Shown here in pieces: positions 1-10,964 of a stretch of DNA of 64,000 nt. Position 1 is the stretch's first letter; each line of letters starts with the position of its first letter. The notes under the pieces are model-generated. The model was not told the DNA's origin and made no database searches. It saw nothing but the letters and a program-made list of their open reading frames with translations. The position numbers were made by a program, and so were the translations under genes. The stretch is from Myxococcales bacterium (GTDB lineage Bacteria > Myxococcota_A > Polyangia > Polyangiales > Polyangiaceae): positions 106,340 through 170,339 of the forward strand of contig JAEUKE010000248.1 in assembly GCA_016794345.1 (NCBI GenBank). The letters are read 5' to 3'.

Positions 1-421
1 GGAGGCCGTGCGCCGCCGCCAGGCCCGAGCAGATCTGCGACAGGATGAAGGCCACCGTGCGCTCGGCGAACGGCTCCTTCATCTCCTTCGACTCCTTGAT
101 GAGGCGCGAGAGGCTGACGCCTTCCACGAGCTCGACCGCGAGATAGAGCCCGTATTCGTCCCGGCCCCATGCCTCCACCTTCACGACGTGGGGGCTGTTG
201 ATCGTGGCCGTGATCCAAGTCTCGTCCAGGAACATGTTGACGAACTCGGGCTCTTGCTCGATGGCCGGGTTGAGGCGCTTCACGGCCACGTGGCGCCCGC
301 TCAGCCTCCCGCTCGCGACCCGCGAGAGCTGGACCACGCCCATGCCCCCCCGAGCGATGTCGGCGAGCTGGACCAGCTTCAGGTCCTCGGCCGGCGGGAG
401 CGCCGAGTGCATGCGGGGCAT
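1..421 (-). CDS. Ser/Thr protein kinase, N-terminal part (runs off window)
   Basis: The reverse strand starts at ATG 421 and stays open to the window edge, giving about 140 residues. The protein begins MPRMHSALPPAEDLKLVQ; a second in-frame ATG lies at 412. The kinase N-lobe is visible: a glycine loop ARGGMGVV at about residues 23-30, then VAVKRL with the presumed ATP-binding lysine, then hinge-like text LYLAVELVEGVSLSRLI. This is the Hanks-type (PknB-like) kinase fold common in myxobacteria. The catalytic loop and everything C-terminal lie outside the window, so activity and membrane anchoring cannot be judged. It is divergent from lon, with a 112-bp shared upstream region. Confidence 0.85.
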   Translation of the reverse strand, partial: MPRMHSALPPAEDLKLVQLADIARGGMGVVQLSRVASGRLSGRHVAVKRLNPAIEQEPEFVNMFLDETWITATINSPHVVKVEAWGRDEYGLYLAVELVEGVSLSRLIKESKEMKEPFAERTVAFILSQICSGLAAAHGL

Positions 422-533
422 CCTACACTGGATTCCACGGGGGGCGTGATTCAGCCCCCGCGGCCGAGGAAAGGATTTGACCTTCGGCGCAGGGGCCTTA
501 CTGTCCAGGCAAAGAGCAGGCCGAGGCAACCGA

Positions 534-2954
<2,421 letters not shown>

Positions 2955-2977
2955 GCCCATGAGGCCAGCCCACCCGA

Positions 2978-3004
2978 GGCGAGCCGCGACGGCGGCTCGC
3001 CGTT
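2978..3004 (+). terminator. Hairpin terminator after lon
   Basis: A perfect 10-bp inverted repeat (2978-2987 with 2992-3001) encloses a 4-nt loop and is followed by GTTTC. It sits 24 nt after the lon stop codon. The T tract is short, so termination is inferred. Confidence 0.65.
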
Positions 3005-3067
3005 TCGGGATCCTCTTTCGCCGCTTGCGAAGGGGCCCCCGGGGTGAGCTACCCTGTCGCTTCCCGC

Positions 3068-4198
3068 ATGAGGCCTTGCCCGAGCTGCGGTTGGATGCTC
3101 CAGGACGGCGATTCGCACTGCAATATGTGCGGAAACGCCCTTCCTGGCGCTGGTCCATCGGTCGGCGGTGGTGCTCCACCGCCGCCGCCTCCGCCTGCTC
3201 CTTCCATGAGCGCGGGTTACCCGCCGCCGCCAGCGGCGGGTGGTTACGCCGCGCCGCCTCCGCCCGCGAACGGCCCAGCGGCCTTCTCCACGGGTGACAA
3301 CGCGCCGATCCCGCTCTCCCCTTGGGCGGCGATGGCGCCAGCCAAAGCCGTCGCGCCTCCTCCTCCACCGCAGCCCATGCAGGCCCCGCCGCCTCCGGCG
3401 CCGCAAGGGTACGGGCCGCCGCCGCAGCCCATGATGGCCCCCTCGATCGGTCTGGCTCCCCCGCCTGCAGCACCCGGTTTCGGCATGCACCCAGGGATGG
3501 CGCCCGCACCGGCGGGGTACCCCGCTGCGCCAGCGTTCGCGCCGCCTCCGGGCGTGCCCGCCCAGCTCCTGTCCGGCCCGCACGCAGGCCCACCGCCGAT
3601 ATCCGGCGGCGGTCCCGTCGCGCCGCCTCCGCTCGTGGGCCTCGTCTCGGGTGCGCAGATCGCCCCGCCTCCGCCTCCGATCATCAACGCGCCCCCGCCG
3701 ATGGTGCCCGGCATGGGGATGCAAGGGATGCCCGGCATGCAGGGAGGCTTCGCGCCTCCGCCGCCCGTCGTCGGTCCGCCGCCGCCCGTGCCACCGGCGG
3801 CGCTGCCGCACTCGCCGGGCGTCCTCTCGGGGCCTCAGCCGCTCGCGCCCCAGCAAACGGCTGGGACTTCGAACGGGATCCTCGTCGGCTTCCTCGTCAC
3901 CTTCCAGAACGAGCCCAACGGCGTCTTCTGGCCGATTCGAAGCGGCAAGACACAGCTCGGTCGAGCGGGGTCCGACAAGGTCGACATCGGCATCAACGAC
4001 GCGAGCGCGTCGTCCAAACACGCCAACGTCTCCGCCGACCCGTCCACGGGCCAGGCGTTCGTTCAAGACGACGGCTCGCGCAACGGGACGTTCCTCAACG
4101 AGCAGAAGCTCAACCCGGGCGAACAGCGCCAGCTCCACGACAACGACAGGCTGCGCCTCGGCAGCACGACGCTCGTGATCAAGCTGCTCGTGTCGTGA
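3068..4198 (+). CDS. Zinc-ribbon / proline-rich / FHA domain protein
   Basis: This 376-residue protein has three parts. Residues 1-25 hold two CxxC pairs (CPSCG and CNMCG), a short zinc ribbon. Residues about 35-265 are a low-complexity Pro/Gly/Ala/Met tract. The last about 100 residues form a forkhead-associated (FHA) domain with the motifs IRSGKTQLGR, SSKHANV and DGSRNGTFLNEQ, expected to bind phosphothreonine peptides. No signal peptide or membrane segment is visible. The start was set at ATG 3068, just before the zinc ribbon; a GTG 24 nt upstream is in frame. A TACCCT hexamer lies 12 nt before the ATG. An FHA reader close to Ser/Thr kinase genes suggests a role in phospho-signalling, but the partner is unknown. 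The Pro-rich tract makes length conservation unlikely. Confidence 0.85.
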   Translation: MRPCPSCGWMLQDGDSHCNMCGNALPGAGPSVGGGAPPPPPPPAPSMSAGYPPPPAAGGYAAPPPPANGPAAFSTGDNAPIPLSPWAAMAPAKAVAPPPPPQPMQAPPPPAPQGYGPPPQPMMAPSIGLAPPPAAPGFGMHPGMAPAPAGYPAAPAFAPPPGVPAQLLSGPHAGPPPISGGGPVAPPPLVGLVSGAQIAPPPPPIINAPPPMVPGMGMQGMPGMQGGFAPPPPVVGPPPPVPPAALPHSPGVLSGPQPLAPQQTAGTSNGILVGFLVTFQNEPNGVFWPIRSGKTQLGRAGSDKVDIGINDASASSKHANVSADPSTGQAFVQDDGSRNGTFLNEQKLNPGEQRQLHDNDRLRLGSTTLVIKLLVS

Positions 4199-4247
4199 GG
4201 CGACGTCCCGCGGCGCGGGCGGTCATGACGGCACTGTCAGTGCTGCG

Positions 4248-5171
4248 TCAGCCAGGGCCGATGCAGACCTTGAGGCCTTCGACGACGTCGCAGACATTGC
4301 TCACGCAGTCGCCGTCGGTCAGGCACATCTGCCCGTCCCCACATCGCGTCGTGCAGAAGCCGCCGCCGCAGTCGATGTCCGTCTCGGCGCCGTCCTTCTC
4401 GCCGTTTTCACACGGCGGCGGAGCGGCCGGGATCGCGCACTCGAAATACGTGACCACGTTGCCCGAGGGGCACTGGCCGCTGCCGTCTTTGCAGGCGGTG
4501 TAGTCGGGATCGAGGGGCGGGTAGAAGATGCGCGCTCGGATGAGGCCGGTCTGTCCGACGCCGCCCGGGTTGAAGTCGATCTCCGCGTGCGGGAGGAGCT
4601 CCTCGAACTGCTGGCACTTCGTGATCTGGAGCCGGTCGAACTTGAAGGAGACGGGGTTCTGCGGGCACGTCACGAGGACGGTGTCGAAGTCCTTGCCGCC
4701 CTCCATCGAGAACTTGCCGCCCGTCACGTCCTCGGGCTCGGGGACGCCGCCGTCGACGACCGGATCGCCCACGATGTCGACCGTGAAGTCGTATTTGGCC
4801 TTGAAGGTGATGGTGCCACACGGCGTCGAGTCCGCGTTCACCATCGTGAACTTCAGCGGCTCCTCCGACTCCTCCAGAGGAACGGTGAGGTCGATCGGCG
4901 GCTCGAACGTGACGATCCCGCCCTCGGACAGGAAGCAGTTGTCGAGCTTGTCGCGCGCGGCGAACACGCCGGGGCGAGGCTGGTTCACCGCTCCGCACCG
5001 CGCCTGCACGTCCTCGAAGTACTTGACGTAGCAGTTCCCGGGGTCGCTCACCCACGCGCAGAGATCGTCGTATTGCGTCTCGGATTCGCAGCCGTACGCG
5101 AGCAGGGTCGCCGCCGGTGCTGCGAGGCCGAGCAGCCACACGGAACGAACAAGAAAGCGCCGCTTGACCAT
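4248..5171 (-). CDS. Putative lipoprotein with Cys-rich C-terminal repeat
   Basis: A 307-residue secreted or lipid-anchored protein of unknown function. The N-terminus has basic residues (MVKRRF), a hydrophobic stretch and a lipobox-like LAYGC at about residue 28. The middle region has no family I recognise. The last about 50 residues are cysteine-rich (CENGEKDGAETDIDCGGGFC and CGDGQMCLTDGDC), a motif type seen repeatedly in exported myxobacterial proteins. ATG 5171 is preceded by an AGGA element, so it is preferred over an upstream in-frame start. It converges with the FHA gene; imperfect hairpin sequence around 4228-4250 overlaps its stop codon. Confidence 0.8.
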   Translation of the reverse strand: MVKRRFLVRSVWLLGLAAPAATLLAYGCESETQYDDLCAWVSDPGNCYVKYFEDVQARCGAVNQPRPGVFAARDKLDNCFLSEGGIVTFEPPIDLTVPLEESEEPLKFTMVNADSTPCGTITFKAKYDFTVDIVGDPVVDGGVPEPEDVTGGKFSMEGGKDFDTVLVTCPQNPVSFKFDRLQITKCQQFEELLPHAEIDFNPGGVGQTGLIRARIFYPPLDPDYTACKDGSGQCPSGNVVTYFECAIPAAPPPCENGEKDGAETDIDCGGGFCTTRCGDGQMCLTDGDCVSNVCDVVEGLKVCIGPG

Positions 5172-5220
5172 GTTCCTAGTATCCGCGCGAGAGGTAGAAG
5201 TTTCCACCCATACTCGGGGC

Positions 5221-5829
5221 TCAGAACTCACTGTAGCCGCCAGAGATCACGTACACGTCGTCCACGCCCGTGTAGGTGAACGTTCCCCAGCAGACCAGCC
5301 GGTACTTGATGGCAAACTGGAGTGCTTCGGAGAGGCTCGTCTTCGGGGCCAGGATGGCGAGATTGCCGCGCCGGAGCCCCCACCAGCCGGGGCCGTGCTG
5401 GAGCAGCGAGTCGTGCAGGTCCTTTGCCGCGCCGTTCCGATCCTTCAGGATGGCGAGACGCAAGCGGACCGAGCCTTCGCCGGGGTCGTTCTCCTCGGCC
5501 AAGAACTCGTACCACCAGAGGTCGTCTCGCGCGCGCTTCGGCTTCTTCTCGACGCCGCGCGTGGCCAGGAAGCGGCCGAGCTCCTCCTGATCGAGCGGTC
5601 CCGTCACCATGCGGGTGTCGATCCCCTCACACACCTTCGGCGAGATCTTGACCTTGCCGAACGCGACGGAGGGGTTCGGATCGCCCTCCGGGGTGAGGAG
5701 GTAGTCGTCGAGATCGATGTCCGAGACATCGGGGTACTCGACGCCGGCGTCGAGCCCCACGCAGCCGGTCGCCAGTACGGCGATTGCTGCGACGAAGACG
5801 GAGGTGCGGGGCCAAGGGAGTCGTGCCAT
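5221..5829 (-). CDS. Putative lipoprotein, unknown function
   Basis: A 202-residue protein with a type II signal peptide: MARLPWPRTS, a hydrophobic core and the lipobox ATGC at about residue 23. The mature part is mixed alpha/beta in character, with many aromatic residues (DLWWYEF, GPGWWGLRRG), and ends YVISGGYSEF. I do not recognise the family. ATG 5829 has a strong Shine-Dalgarno element (GGAGGA) 3-8 nt upstream. It is transcribed ahead of the lipoprotein at 4248-5171 with a 49-nt gap, so the two may share a transcript. It is divergent from the lipoprotein gene at 6016. Confidence 0.8.
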   Translation of the reverse strand: MARLPWPRTSVFVAAIAVLATGCVGLDAGVEYPDVSDIDLDDYLLTPEGDPNPSVAFGKVKISPKVCEGIDTRMVTGPLDQEELGRFLATRGVEKKPKRARDDLWWYEFLAEENDPGEGSVRLRLAILKDRNGAAKDLHDSLLQHGPGWWGLRRGNLAILAPKTSLSEALQFAIKYRLVCWGTFTYTGVDDVYVISGGYSEF

Positions 5830-6000
5830 CGCTCCTCCTACGTTATTTCACCCGGCCGCCGACGGGCAAATTGCCCGAGCCCTTCCGATGGACGCGCGCG
5901 GACCCCCCCCCGGCGCGGTCCGGGCGGGAGGAACGAGGCGCCAGCTCGGCGCAGCCGCCCGGAGGGGACCCCAAACTTGGCTAGAGCGCGGACAATTGCT

Positions 6001-6006
6001 TACGCT
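6001..6006 (+). promoter_or_regulatory. Candidate -10 element (TACGCT), near-leaderless
   Basis: TACGCT fits TANNNT and ends 9 nt before ATG 6016. It is one of a recurrent set of such hexamers in this window. No -35 element is obvious. Confidence 0.4.
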
Positions 6007-6015
6007 GGACGCCTG

Positions 6016-6651
6016 ATGCAATCGCGGAGCGTCGCCCTTCTCTCGACCGCGCTGGCCGTCCTGGCAATCGGGTGCGGAGGCTCGCCTTCGGCGCCGAAGA
6101 CAGACGAGGTCTTCTACCTGCACGGCGGGGGCGTGATCGACAAGGACCGGAGCTGGGAGGTCTACTTCCCCAAGCTCGACCGTGAAAAGACGGTGACGTT
6201 GCCTCGCTACGTCGGCGTGGGCGTGCTCGACGGCGACGTGCGGCTCTCGCGCCCGATCGACTGGACAATCCGCGACGCGGACTACACCGCCGAGAGGCGC
6301 TTCATCCAGTATCAGTCCCCGCGTCAGTTCACCTTCTCGATCTACGAGCGCGTCGACCCGAACCGCGAGCCCTGGCCTGACGTCCTCAAGCGCTACGAGG
6401 AGGAGACGAAGGGGCAGGGGGCGACGCTGCTCGCCAACCGACAGCCGATCGGTACCGCGAACTCGCAGGGCCGCGCGTATCTGATGCGGACGACCGTGAA
6501 GGCCAAGCCCAAGCCTTACGAGGCGTATTCGACCGAGATCCTGGTCCGCAGCGAGGAGCGCGTGCTCCTCGTCCAGATCGTGCACCGCGGGCACATCGAT
6601 CCCATCGGCGAAGAGGTGGCGCAGGCCGTCTCGTCGATGGTCGTGTACTAG
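6016..6651 (+). CDS. Putative lipoprotein, unknown function
   Basis: A 211-residue protein with a lipoprotein signal (MQSRSVALLSTALAVLAIGC, lipobox AIGC). The mature chain has an even spread of charged residues and ends with an amphipathic helix (IGEEVAQAVSSMVVY). The sequence does not match a family I can name; the layout resembles small surface lipoproteins with a single alpha/beta domain. ATG 6016 was chosen because the signal peptide begins there. There is no Shine-Dalgarno sequence, but a TACGCT hexamer lies 9 nt upstream. It converges with tssG across a perfect hairpin. Confidence 0.8.
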   Translation: MQSRSVALLSTALAVLAIGCGGSPSAPKTDEVFYLHGGGVIDKDRSWEVYFPKLDREKTVTLPRYVGVGVLDGDVRLSRPIDWTIRDADYTAERRFIQYQSPRQFTFSIYERVDPNREPWPDVLKRYEEETKGQGATLLANRQPIGTANSQGRAYLMRTTVKAKPKPYEAYSTEILVRSEERVLLVQIVHRGHIDPIGEEVAQAVSSMVVY

Positions 6652-6655
6652 CCTT

Positions 6656-6681
6656 CACTCAAGCGCTTGCGCGCTTGAGTG
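6656..6681. terminator. Bidirectional hairpin between lipoprotein gene and tssG
   Basis: A perfect 11-bp inverted repeat (6656-6666 with 6671-6681) with loop TTGC fills the 33-bp gap between two convergent stop codons. There is no T tract on either side. The position and perfect stem support a shared terminator. Confidence 0.65.
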
Positions 6682-6684
6682 TCC

Positions 6685-7791
6685 TCACTGCGCGGCTTCC
6701 GCTTCTTCGAACGGGTTCGGCGGCGGCTCGCCGTGGTCGTCGTTCTCCTCCGTCGTGGGCGGAGTCGGATCGTCGAGCGGGACGGTGAGGATGAAGGGCT
6801 TCTTGGGGCCGCCGAGCCAGGCCGTGCGCTTCAGCGTGGAGGCGCGGGGTGAGCCGAGCTGGAAACGCGGCGCGGCGTCCGGCTTGACGTGCAGCTCGAG
6901 CAGGACGTCGTAGTAGCCGCGCGTGAAGACGGCGCAGACCCCGCGCATCATCGGTCGCTTGTGCCCGCCCGGGAGGAACGCGAGGTAGTCGTCGTAGCCG
7001 AGCGGGCCGAGGACGATCTTGTAGCGGCTCGAGGCGTCGAACACGTAGCGACCGATCGTGAGGCTCTCGCCGAGGGTCGAGTTGGCCTGCCCGATGCGGT
7101 TCCGATACGGCTTCTCGATGAGCGTCCACGCGCCGACGAACTGCTCGATCTTCACGCCGAGGTTGCCGAAGAGCTCGTGCAAGGCGACCGCGAGGCCGTT
7201 TGCGGTTCGCGCGCGCCACGCCAACATGGGGGCGTAGCGCAGGAACAAGAACCGGTGGATCGGCGTGTTGTGGACGCCGAAGCCGTCGATGCCCGCCGAG
7301 CACAACATCCGGCGGGTGAACGCGTCCGCGCCGTTCTTCCGGTAGCCGACGTAGAGCCGGTATTTCGTCCACGCGCGGTACACGAGCGACAGCACGCGGT
7401 GGTGCATGACGTCGAGCAGCTCTCGCGCCGGCTGCTGTTGGCCCTGGTATTCGGCCTGCGAGATCTGCTCGATGAAGTAGTTCATGAGCGGCGACGAGAC
7501 GCCGTACAGACCCATGAACGTGGTGCTCACCCGGGTGCGCTCGATGCCGTCCGGGTACTTGAGCTGCTTGACCTCGGCGACGTCGCTGGAGGGGAACCCC
7601 ATCGACGCGTCCGGCCGCAGGCGAATGCGCTCATCCGACGCCGGGCCGGTGCCACCAAGCGACGCCGAGCCGCCGTGCATCCGCTCGAGGAGGAACAGGA
7701 GCTGGAAGAACGCGTAGCGTTTTCCCTGTTCCTCCAGCGGACGAAGCCGCTCGGTCAGATCAGGTACTTGTTGCCGTTCTTCGGCTCCCAT
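6685..7791 (-). CDS. tssG: Type VI secretion baseplate subunit TssG
   Basis: A 368-residue baseplate wedge protein. In known systems TssG forms a complex with TssF, TssE and TssK. Family hallmarks are the N-terminal LTERLRPLEEQGKRYAFFQL followed by LLERM, SFMGLYG-like text (STTFMGLYGVSSPL) and the central LAWRARTANGLAVAL segment. The start ATG 7791 overlaps the end of tssF by 37 nt, which implies translational coupling. It is the last gene of the minus-strand hcp-tssE-tssF-tssG block. The C-terminal tail (EENDDHGEPPPNPFEEAEAAQ-like) is acidic and probably disordered. Confidence 0.95.
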   Translation of the reverse strand: MGAEERQQVPDLTERLRPLEEQGKRYAFFQLLFLLERMHGGSASLGGTGPASDERIRLRPDASMGFPSSDVAEVKQLKYPDGIERTRVSTTFMGLYGVSSPLMNYFIEQISQAEYQGQQQPARELLDVMHHRVLSLVYRAWTKYRLYVGYRKNGADAFTRRMLCSAGIDGFGVHNTPIHRFLFLRYAPMLAWRARTANGLAVALHELFGNLGVKIEQFVGAWTLIEKPYRNRIGQANSTLGESLTIGRYVFDASSRYKIVLGPLGYDDYLAFLPGGHKRPMMRGVCAVFTRGYYDVLLELHVKPDAAPRFQLGSPRASTLKRTAWLGGPKKPFILTVPLDDPTPPTTEENDDHGEPPPNPFEEAEAAQ

Positions 7792-9524
7792 TTGTACTCC
7801 ACACGGGTGCTCTGCCCAACCGCCGTCAGCTGCGTGAACGAGTTCAGCGCGACGTACGACGCGAACATCTCGTTCAAGACGCTCGCGAACAGGTACATGT
7901 CGCCCTCGCCCGCGAAGCCACCTTCGTCGAGCTCGAGCCTGGTGGCGATGCCTCGGATCGGGGCGCCTCGATAGAGCCGGTCTGTCGGCCTGACCTCGAC
8001 GGACTTGATCGCTTGAACCCGGAGCTGGTTCGCGCGGGCTGCTTGGCGATCGATGAGCGCTTGGAAGTTGTAGATGTCGACCGTCCCCCGCAGCACGTCT
8101 AGCTCGGCGATCGAACGGTAGGTCATGGCCATGTGGGCGAGCACGCGCCACTGCAGCTCGCGCCCGATCGGCGGCGGCAGCGGCTGCGTCACCGGCGCGA
8201 TGTTCGAGAACGTCGCCACGGCGGGCGAGGTGGCCGTCGACACGCGGAGGTCGCCTTGTTTGAGCTGCGCGGGGAGGCGGCGGTTCGTGCAGGTCGCGTC
8301 GATGCTGATGACGTCGAAATCCGGGAGCTGCGCGACGTCCTGGGCGGTGCCGAACGAGATGTAGACGTCGGCGCCGTCGCCCACCGCGGCGGGGCGGATG
8401 TGGTGCTGATGGAAGACGCCGCGCTCCGCAGCCTCCGCGTCGATCTCGTGCTCGAACGAGAGGAAGCTCGGGATCTTCACGCGCTGGCTCGTCTTGCGGG
8501 CGATGCCGATGACCCCGTCGATGCTGTAGATCTCGTAGCCGTTGGGCTCGCCGCCCGATGGTCGAACGAGGAACTCGTGTTTGGTCGGGTCCGGCTTGAT
8601 CGGGTCGGCCGTGTGAGCGAACAGGTTCACGACCGGCGAGCAGAACAGCTTGAACGTCTCCTTCGTCACGCGCGCGGTGTTGGGGAGCGCGTCCTTGAAG
8701 GTGATGAGCACGGCGAAGCGATCGCCGACCTTGTCGTTGGGGACCTGCTCGAAGCCGCCGATATCGAAGAAGGCGAACTTCTGCGGCAGGCTGAAGTACT
8801 CCTGCAGGAGACGGAAGCCGGGGTAGACCGTCTCGGGGTAGGGGATCAGCGCCTCCGACTCGGTGAAGCCCACGAGCGAGAGCTGACGACGCTGGGGCAC
8901 GGTGAGGACGGTGTCGCGGCCGGACGAGTCGACCGCTGCGATCGCGTAGCTCTCCACGTGCTCGCCGAGCCAAAGACGGACGTCGTCCTGCACGCGGCGA
9001 TCCCCGGTGATGTAGAAGCGCAGCGTCTTCAGGTTGAGCGCCTGGAAGTTCGCGCCGCCGGTGAACCGCAGCTCGATGCGCATCGTCTGGTTGAGCGTCT
9101 GCCCGGTGTCGACGCGCACGTCCTCCACGACGAGCGGCAGGAGCGTCACCTCCTGCGTGGTGCGGAACCGACACGAGACGCCGTCGACCGGGACGCTGCC
9201 GACCTCCGAGCCGCGCGGGACGACGAGCTTCTCGCGCACGACGTTGGGCAGGGGCGTGAACTCGACGATGCTCGCGCTGGGGACCTGGCGAACGTAGTGC
9301 GGGAAGAGGAGCGCAGCGACGGAGTGGATGACCTCCGGCAGCTCGTCGTCGATCTTCTGGCGGATGCGCCCGGTGAGGAACGCCGCGCCCTCGAGCAGGC
9401 GCTCGACGTCGGGATCGCCGCCGCGCTCTGCGAGCATCGGGGCGATACCAGGGTAGGCGCCCGCGAACTCTCGACCGAGGTCGCGCAGGTAGGCCAGCTC
9501 ATCCTGGTAGTACTTGTTGAACAT
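7755..9524 (-). CDS. tssF: Type VI secretion baseplate subunit TssF
   Basis: A 589-residue baseplate protein that pairs with TssG in the wedge. The N-terminus MFNKYYQDELAYLRDLGREF and the following GIAPMLAERGGDPDVERLLE, FLTGRIRQKIDDELPE and LLFPHYVRQVPS are the classic TssF (ImpG/VasA) signature. Length is typical. The start ATG 9524 begins directly at the conserved N-terminus and has a purine-rich GAGGG element about 7 nt upstream. It lies 53 nt after tssE and overlaps tssG by 37 nt. Confidence 0.97.
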   Translation of the reverse strand: MFNKYYQDELAYLRDLGREFAGAYPGIAPMLAERGGDPDVERLLEGAAFLTGRIRQKIDDELPEVIHSVAALLFPHYVRQVPSASIVEFTPLPNVVREKLVVPRGSEVGSVPVDGVSCRFRTTQEVTLLPLVVEDVRVDTGQTLNQTMRIELRFTGGANFQALNLKTLRFYITGDRRVQDDVRLWLGEHVESYAIAAVDSSGRDTVLTVPQRRQLSLVGFTESEALIPYPETVYPGFRLLQEYFSLPQKFAFFDIGGFEQVPNDKVGDRFAVLITFKDALPNTARVTKETFKLFCSPVVNLFAHTADPIKPDPTKHEFLVRPSGGEPNGYEIYSIDGVIGIARKTSQRVKIPSFLSFEHEIDAEAAERGVFHQHHIRPAAVGDGADVYISFGTAQDVAQLPDFDVISIDATCTNRRLPAQLKQGDLRVSTATSPAVATFSNIAPVTQPLPPPIGRELQWRVLAHMAMTYRSIAELDVLRGTVDIYNFQALIDRQAARANQLRVQAIKSVEVRPTDRLYRGAPIRGIATRLELDEGGFAGEGDMYLFASVLNEMFASYVALNSFTQLTAVGQSTRVEYKWEPKNGNKYLI

Positions 9525-9577
9525 CGAGCGCCCTCAGGCTTTCGAACAGACAGCGTCCTGTCAACTCCCGAGAGGGC

Positions 9578-10000
9578 TCACAGCTCCTCGAGGTTCACGA
9601 TGCCGTGCTCGTCGACCGTGGTGCCGATCCGAAGCGCCTGCTTCCTGCCGTCTCCGAGCACGATATGCCCGGTGATCTCGAAGACCATGGCAGGCTGCCC
9701 CTGCGCGTTTTCGTTGCGGACGTGGCGGACCTGGACGTTCTTGAGCCGCGGCTCGTACGTCTGGAGGGACTGCTTCACCGCGCGTTGGGTCACGGCGATG
9801 GCCTCGCTCATCTCGTGCAGGAGCTCGGTCACGTCGGGCACGCCGTAGTCGGGGGCGGTGAGCGAGCTGCCTTGCCTCGTGGAGAGCAGCTGCTTGATGT
9901 GCTCCATCACGTCGGCCGCGAGATCATTTGCCTTCCACGTGTGACGCTCGACGTTCGTTGGGTCGGCGGCGCGGGCGAGTCGCATGAGGAGGCCGGACAC
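9578..10000 (-). CDS. tssE: Type VI secretion baseplate subunit TssE (gp25-like)
   Basis: A 140-residue protein of the T4 gp25 / GPW_gp25 lysozyme-like family, which nucleates sheath assembly at the baseplate. Recognisable parts are the N-terminal GLLMRLARA, the core SLTAPDYGVPDVTELLH and the edge strand VQVRHVRNENAQGQPAMVFEITG. The start is uncertain: GTG 10000 gives a typical MSGLL-like beginning, TTG 10021 would add seven residues, and ATG 9985 would shorten it by five. None has a clear ribosome-binding site. It lies downstream of hcp but is separated from it by a strong terminator hairpin. Confidence 0.9.
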   Translation of the reverse strand: MSGLLMRLARAADPTNVERHTWKANDLAADVMEHIKQLLSTRQGSSLTAPDYGVPDVTELLHEMSEAIAVTQRAVKQSLQTYEPRLKNVQVRHVRNENAQGQPAMVFEITGHIVLGDGRKQALRIGTTVDEHGIVNLEEL

Positions 10001-10043
10001 GATTCGGCAGTCTACACCCAAGATCGCCCGGAAACCCAGGACC

Positions 10044-10081
10044 CCACAAAACGAAAACCGGGACGGCTTGCGCCGCCCCGG
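10044..10081 (-). terminator. Rho-independent terminator between hcp and tssE
   Basis: Read on the minus strand, a 10-bp GC-rich stem (one G-U pair; 10081-10072 with 10067-10058) closes a 4-nt loop and is followed directly by TTTTCGTTTTG. It lies after the hcp stop and before tssE, so it probably ends most hcp transcripts and lets some read through. Confidence 0.88.
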
Positions 10082-10132
10082 TCCAGTCGTCGAGCTCGCC
10101 GATCCGTGAGGAACGACCGCCCGACTATCCTG

Positions 10133-10639
10133 TCACTTCGCGTTCTTCCACTCGTCGACCGCCATCTTCGTGGTGCCGGCGAGCCACTCCCACGTGATCT
10201 TCCCGTAGACGAACTCGACTCGGATCGTGTGGTCGATCCGGGAGAGGTTCGGGTCACGGTTGAAGGGCATCGTGTGGGTGATGCGCGAGAGGAACGCCTC
10301 GTTGAGCGTTACGCGGTAGTGAAGGGTCTCGACGCCCTGGCCGCCCATCTTGGTGTTGATGTTCGGCGAGAAGCACTCGGTCTTCACTTCCTTGAAGGAC
10401 TCGTTCCGAGCCAGAGCATCGTAGAGCTGCGGCAGGATCGGGTCGTAGTAGAACTCAGCGCAGAACGGCTTGTGCATGCGCTTTCCGGTCGCCTGGCCGG
10501 TCGCCGGATCACGCGGGCTGACGAGCTCGTGGAAGATGGCGAAGACATCGACGCCACCCTTCCGGCTGGTCTTCACCGTTCCGCCCTGAAGTTTCCCACC
10601 CGCTTCAAGGGTCGCATACAAAACAGCATCAAGAGCCAT
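10133..10639 (-). CDS. hcp: Type VI secretion tube protein Hcp (TssD)
   Basis: A 168-residue hexamer-forming protein that stacks into the inner tube and is secreted. Family features are the N-terminal beta strand region ending in ATLEAGG, the extended loop VSPRDPATGQATGKRMHKPF (conserved as RxHxP/L-type text), and the central VKTECFSPN segment. Length matches the family. ATG 10639 has GGAAG seven nt upstream. It is the first gene of the minus-strand baseplate block and is followed by a terminator, as expected for a highly expressed structural protein. Confidence 0.95.
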   Translation of the reverse strand: MALDAVLYATLEAGGKLQGGTVKTSRKGGVDVFAIFHELVSPRDPATGQATGKRMHKPFCAEFYYDPILPQLYDALARNESFKEVKTECFSPNINTKMGGQGVETLHYRVTLNEAFLSRITHTMPFNRDPNLSRIDHTIRVEFVYGKITWEWLAGTTKMAVDEWKNAK

Positions 10640-10964
10640 GACACACGCTTCCTAGCTCGATCAGGCAGGGGAGAGGTACTCAGTCTGACGCCATGCCGCT
10701 GGCCAATCCCTGCGTTCTCGAGTTTCAGGTTTTCTTCTCTTACCCGTTTCGGTTGGATTCCTTTTTTGCCTGGCGACCGAAACGTGTTCCCGGGACGAAG
10801 AAAGCCCGGGCATGGCTCAAGAGACTAAGCTCGCGGCTGTAGCCGTCAAGCCCCAACGGGGCACATTCTGCTTGACGCATGTGACGCGGCGCGTGCCCTA
10901 CATGTGGGCCCACCATTAGCCGCGAATTCGTAAGGTCCAGCGGCCCCGTGATAATTTCTGAAGC
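10640..10964. other. Divergent intergenic region upstream of hcp and a lipoprotein gene
   Basis: A 325-bp gap holding upstream sequences for both genes. I see no coding region. CCCGGG occurs twice around a purine-rich spacer near 10795-10818. A GATAAT hexamer at 10950-10955 ends 9 nt before the plus-strand GTG. I looked for a sigma-54 -24/-12 pair facing hcp and found no convincing one. Confidence 0.6.

Noticed and set aside
6685..9174. A single 829-codon protein covering tssG and part of tssF
   Set aside because: The N-terminal part is out-of-frame tssF sequence; the TssG N-terminus starts cleanly at 7791.
10640..10760. Sigma-54 promoter in front of hcp
   Set aside because: No GG/GC pair with the -24/-12 spacing and context was found on the minus strand.
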